From Candidatus Thorarchaeota archaeon (GTDB taxonomy: Archaea > Asgardarchaeota > Thorarchaeia > Thorarchaeales > Thorarchaeaceae), in the NCBI GenBank assembly GCA_004524595.1, contig SDOA01000173.1, positions 1-6,611 of the forward strand: a stretch of DNA of 6,611 bases. Direction: 5' to 3'. Shown piece by piece: positions 5,265 to 6,611 of this stretch. Position 1 is the stretch's first letter. The number at the start of each line of letters is the position of its first letter. The position numbers and the translations under genes were made by a program. Under the pieces are notes generated by a model. It did no database searches and was not told the origin of the DNA. It saw only the letters and a list, made by a program, of their open reading frames with translations.

Positions 5265-5990
5265 ATGAAGCGCACGCTACAAGTATTGCTTGCTATGTCA
5301 TTTCTTGCTATGTTCCTAACATCCCCAGTTGCAGCAGCAACCTCACAGGGGCTTGAATGGAGTGTAGCATTAGATGATGAATTTACCTTCGCAATGGTCT
5401 TTGTTGATGAAGGCGAGGACACTTTCAATGAAGGCATAAATGTCACTATTATTGAAGCTCCACCGACACTAAGTGATCCACTGGATAATTGGACGCACAT
5501 CGGTTCGTTTAATCTCAATATAACCTTCTATAATGGCACTTCACTAGGACTTTATGGATTTCTGTTTCTGGGCCTTATGTCTGTTAACGGGTACTTTGCA
5601 GTCCCAACAGGTAATTTCAGTCTTCTAACAAACCTAATAATGGCTGAGAGTATGTGGAATGAGAATTTCACACTCACTGATAACACCTTGTTCTGGGGTG
5701 TTACTTTCTCAGAAACAGATGGAGATATGGAACATACAATTACTGCTGAATACTTGAAAGATGATGGTTTCCTCTCGAGATACATTCTTGAGGCAACTAA
5801 CACATCAAGTTCAGTATCGAGTTCAGTATCATGTATCCGTGACAATCTTCCCGCGCTCACAACAACAACAACAACCGATACTACTGGTACAGGTTTTGAT
5901 ATCGTCGGTTTTGTCACAGATAATGCTCTCTACATAGGTATTGGTATTATTATTATCTTGCTACTAGTGATTATTGTGAAGAAAAGATAA
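5265..5990 (+). CDS. Secreted, C-terminally membrane-anchored surface protein (paralog 1)
   Basis: 241 aa from the ATG at 5265, chosen because SD, spacing and the first codons (MKRTLQ) match the second paralog (MKRALQ). The reading frame is open back to ATG 5241, which would add eight residues. Residues 1-25 are a signal peptide: KR, then a hydrophobic core, then SPVAAA before TSQGLEW. The exported domain of about 170 residues has seven N-glycosylation sequons (N59, N75, N85, N90, N117, N134, N179) and probable beta character. A Ser/Thr-rich stalk follows at about 180-209 (SSSVSSSVS, then a run of Thr). One membrane helix spans about 221-238 and is followed by KKR. It is therefore displayed outside the cell and anchored at its C-terminus. 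I recognise no domain or enzymatic motif, so the function is unknown. A sequence-similar gene follows in tandem; a hairpin terminator separates them. Confidence 0.9.
   Translation: MKRTLQVLLAMSFLAMFLTSPVAAATSQGLEWSVALDDEFTFAMVFVDEGEDTFNEGINVTIIEAPPTLSDPLDNWTHIGSFNLNITFYNGTSLGLYGFLFLGLMSVNGYFAVPTGNFSLLTNLIMAESMWNENFTLTDNTLFWGVTFSETDGDMEHTITAEYLKDDGFLSRYILEATNTSSSVSSSVSCIRDNLPALTTTTTTDTTGTGFDIVGFVTDNALYIGIGIIIILLLVIIVKKR
5809..5832 (+). repeat. 12-bp tandem duplication in the stalk-coding region
   Basis: The sequence GTTCAGTATC recurs at 5809-5818 and 5821-5830 with a period of 12, encoding the repeated SSV of SSSVSSSVS. It is followed by five ACA codons at 5858-5872 that encode the Thr run. 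Both suggest stalk length change by slippage or small duplication. Confidence 0.7.
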
Positions 5991-6001
5991 TCCCAATTTC
6001 C

Positions 6002-6030
6002 GTGGGGCAATGCCCCACTCTCTTTTTCTT
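6002..6030 (+). terminator. Hairpin terminator after the first surface-protein gene
   Basis: GTGGGGC (6002-6008) and GCCCCAC (6012-6018) form a perfect 7-bp GC-rich stem with a 3-base AAT loop. It starts 11 bases after the TAA stop and is followed by the pyrimidine-rich tract TCTCTTTTTCTT. The form is that of an intrinsic terminator. It implies that the second paralog is transcribed from its own promoter. Confidence 0.75.
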
Positions 6031-6058
6031 AATGATATTATAATCAGCTAAAATCCTA
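6022..6058 (+). promoter_or_regulatory. Degenerate promoter and 15-bp direct repeat copy B ahead of the second paralog
   Basis: The exact 15-bp repeat at 6040-6054 matches 5228-5242. Upstream of it the first gene has a T-run and a clear TATA box, whereas here there is only CTTTTTCTTAATGATATTATAA. The TATA function is therefore weaker or shifted, with ATATTATAA as the nearest candidate. This looks like a duplicated promoter that has drifted. Confidence 0.4.
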
Positions 6059-6099
6059 TCTTCCGAAGAGCTTTTCTACTATTGATGTTTAGGTAAATC

Positions 6100-6123
6100 A
6101 ATCAGCAAACGCTGGTTTAGGAG
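6100..6123 (+). promoter_or_regulatory. Leader hairpin and SD of the second surface-protein gene
   Basis: AATCAGC (6100-6106) pairs with GCTGGTT (6111-6117), 7 bp including one G-U, around an AAAC loop. Two bases later comes GGAG (6120-6123), and 9 bases after that the ATG at 6133. The same layout precedes the first paralog. Confidence 0.55.
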
Positions 6124-6132
6124 AAAAATTGA

Positions 6133-6611
6133 ATGAAACGCGCACTACAGCTTATGCTAGCATTGTCAATCATATCATTATTCCTTATATCGCCAGTAGC
6201 AGCAGCAACCTCTCAGGGTCTTGAATGGGGTATTGAATCGGGTGATCAATGGAATTTTGATTTTACTGTCAAAGAAGTAAATGAAGATGATTTCATTGAA
6301 GTCATGTATTTTGAATCAACAGGTGGACTCACAACTATTCCGAATATATTGACCGATTGGGTAAGTATTCCAGATCCAACTTTTGATATTACATGGGAAA
6401 ATGGATCTTCTATCGGATTTTATGGTCTGATATTCATTTTTTACTTCATAGTGAGTGATACCTTTGTTGTGCCCATTGGTAACTATACTCTCTTAGGAGA
6501 ATTGTATGAAGATTCCCTCTATAATGGAACCATCTATAACTCTGCCAGCTATTGGGGTATGCAATTAAATGATTTTGAATTCTCGGGAAACACTTTAGAC
6601 ATCCATGTTGA
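6133..6611 (+). CDS. Secreted surface protein, paralog 2 (3' end beyond window)
   Basis: The ATG at 6133 opens a frame that stays open for 159 codons and runs off the window end. The signal peptide (MKRALQ, then a hydrophobic core, then SPVAAA) and the mature start TSQGLEW are nearly the same as in paralog 1. Similarity then drops but remains alignable: IGFYGLIFIFYFIVSDTFVV followed by PIGNYTLLGEL matches LGLYGFLFLGLMSVNGYFAV followed by PTGNFSLLTNL, and SYWGMQL matches LFWGVTF. There are three sequons (in NGSS, NYT and NGT), fewer than in paralog 1. By analogy a Thr-rich stalk, one membrane helix and a basic tail should follow outside the window. Function is unknown. GGAG 9 bases upstream and the shared leader hairpin support the start. 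Confidence 0.88.
   Translation, partial: MKRALQLMLALSIISLFLISPVAAATSQGLEWGIESGDQWNFDFTVKEVNEDDFIEVMYFESTGGLTTIPNILTDWVSIPDPTFDITWENGSSIGFYGLIFIFYFIVSDTFVVPIGNYTLLGELYEDSLYNGTIYNSASYWGMQLNDFEFSGNTLDIHV

Noticed and set aside
5858..5875. Short ACA repeat as a regulatory or mobile-element repeat
   Set aside because: It simply encodes the Thr-rich stalk. No CRISPR array, insertion sequence or attachment site is visible anywhere in the window.
5225..5917. Minus-strand open frames opposite the first surface protein
   Set aside because: The plus-strand gene has a signal peptide, a membrane anchor and a paralog; the antisense frames have none of these and no SD.

Overview
The window looks archaeal and moderately AT-rich. 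Archaeal signs are a two-subunit indolepyruvate:ferredoxin oxidoreductase (iorA-iorB), TATA-box promoters, purine-rich Shine-Dalgarno (SD) sites of the GGAGGT type, and secreted proteins ending in a Thr-rich stalk, one membrane helix and a KKR tail. The stalk-plus-helix surface proteins recall Asgard archaea, but that placement is an impression and not proven by the sequence.

Layout. Positions 89-4810 are five genes, all on the minus strand. In transcription order they are iorA (4810-2909), iorB (2909-2277, sharing one base with iorA), a thioredoxin-reductase-like flavoprotein (2204-1194), a small ferritin-like four-helix protein (1084-608) and a single-cysteine thioredoxin-fold protein (568-89). 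The ferritin-like gene has its own TATA box, overlapped by a perfect 12-bp palindrome that could be an operator, and is probably co-transcribed with the thioredoxin-fold gene. Positions 4811-5264 hold no protein gene. They contain the iorA promoter and a GC-richer, foldable stretch (about 4981-5180) that is the best candidate here for an undescribed structured RNA. From 5265 onward the plus strand carries two tandem paralogous surface proteins. The first is complete (5265-5990). The second starts at 6133 and runs off the window end. A 7-bp hairpin with a T-rich tail separates them.

How the parts may work together. IorAB oxidises aryl-pyruvates (from Trp, Phe and Tyr transamination) to aryl-acetyl-CoA and reduces ferredoxin, as in peptide-fermenting archaea. 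The flavoprotein next to it keeps FAD motifs and a CPDC redox pair but has lost the usual NADPH-binding motifs, so it may take electrons from another donor such as ferredoxin. With the ferritin-like and thioredoxin-fold proteins this forms a redox-flavoured neighbourhood. Oddities inside otherwise ordinary genes are an Ile in place of one cluster cysteine in IorA, a CxxCxxC tail on IorB, and a CGDA active site in the thioredoxin-fold protein. The paralogous surface proteins share nearly the same signal peptide and a small hairpin two bases before the SD.
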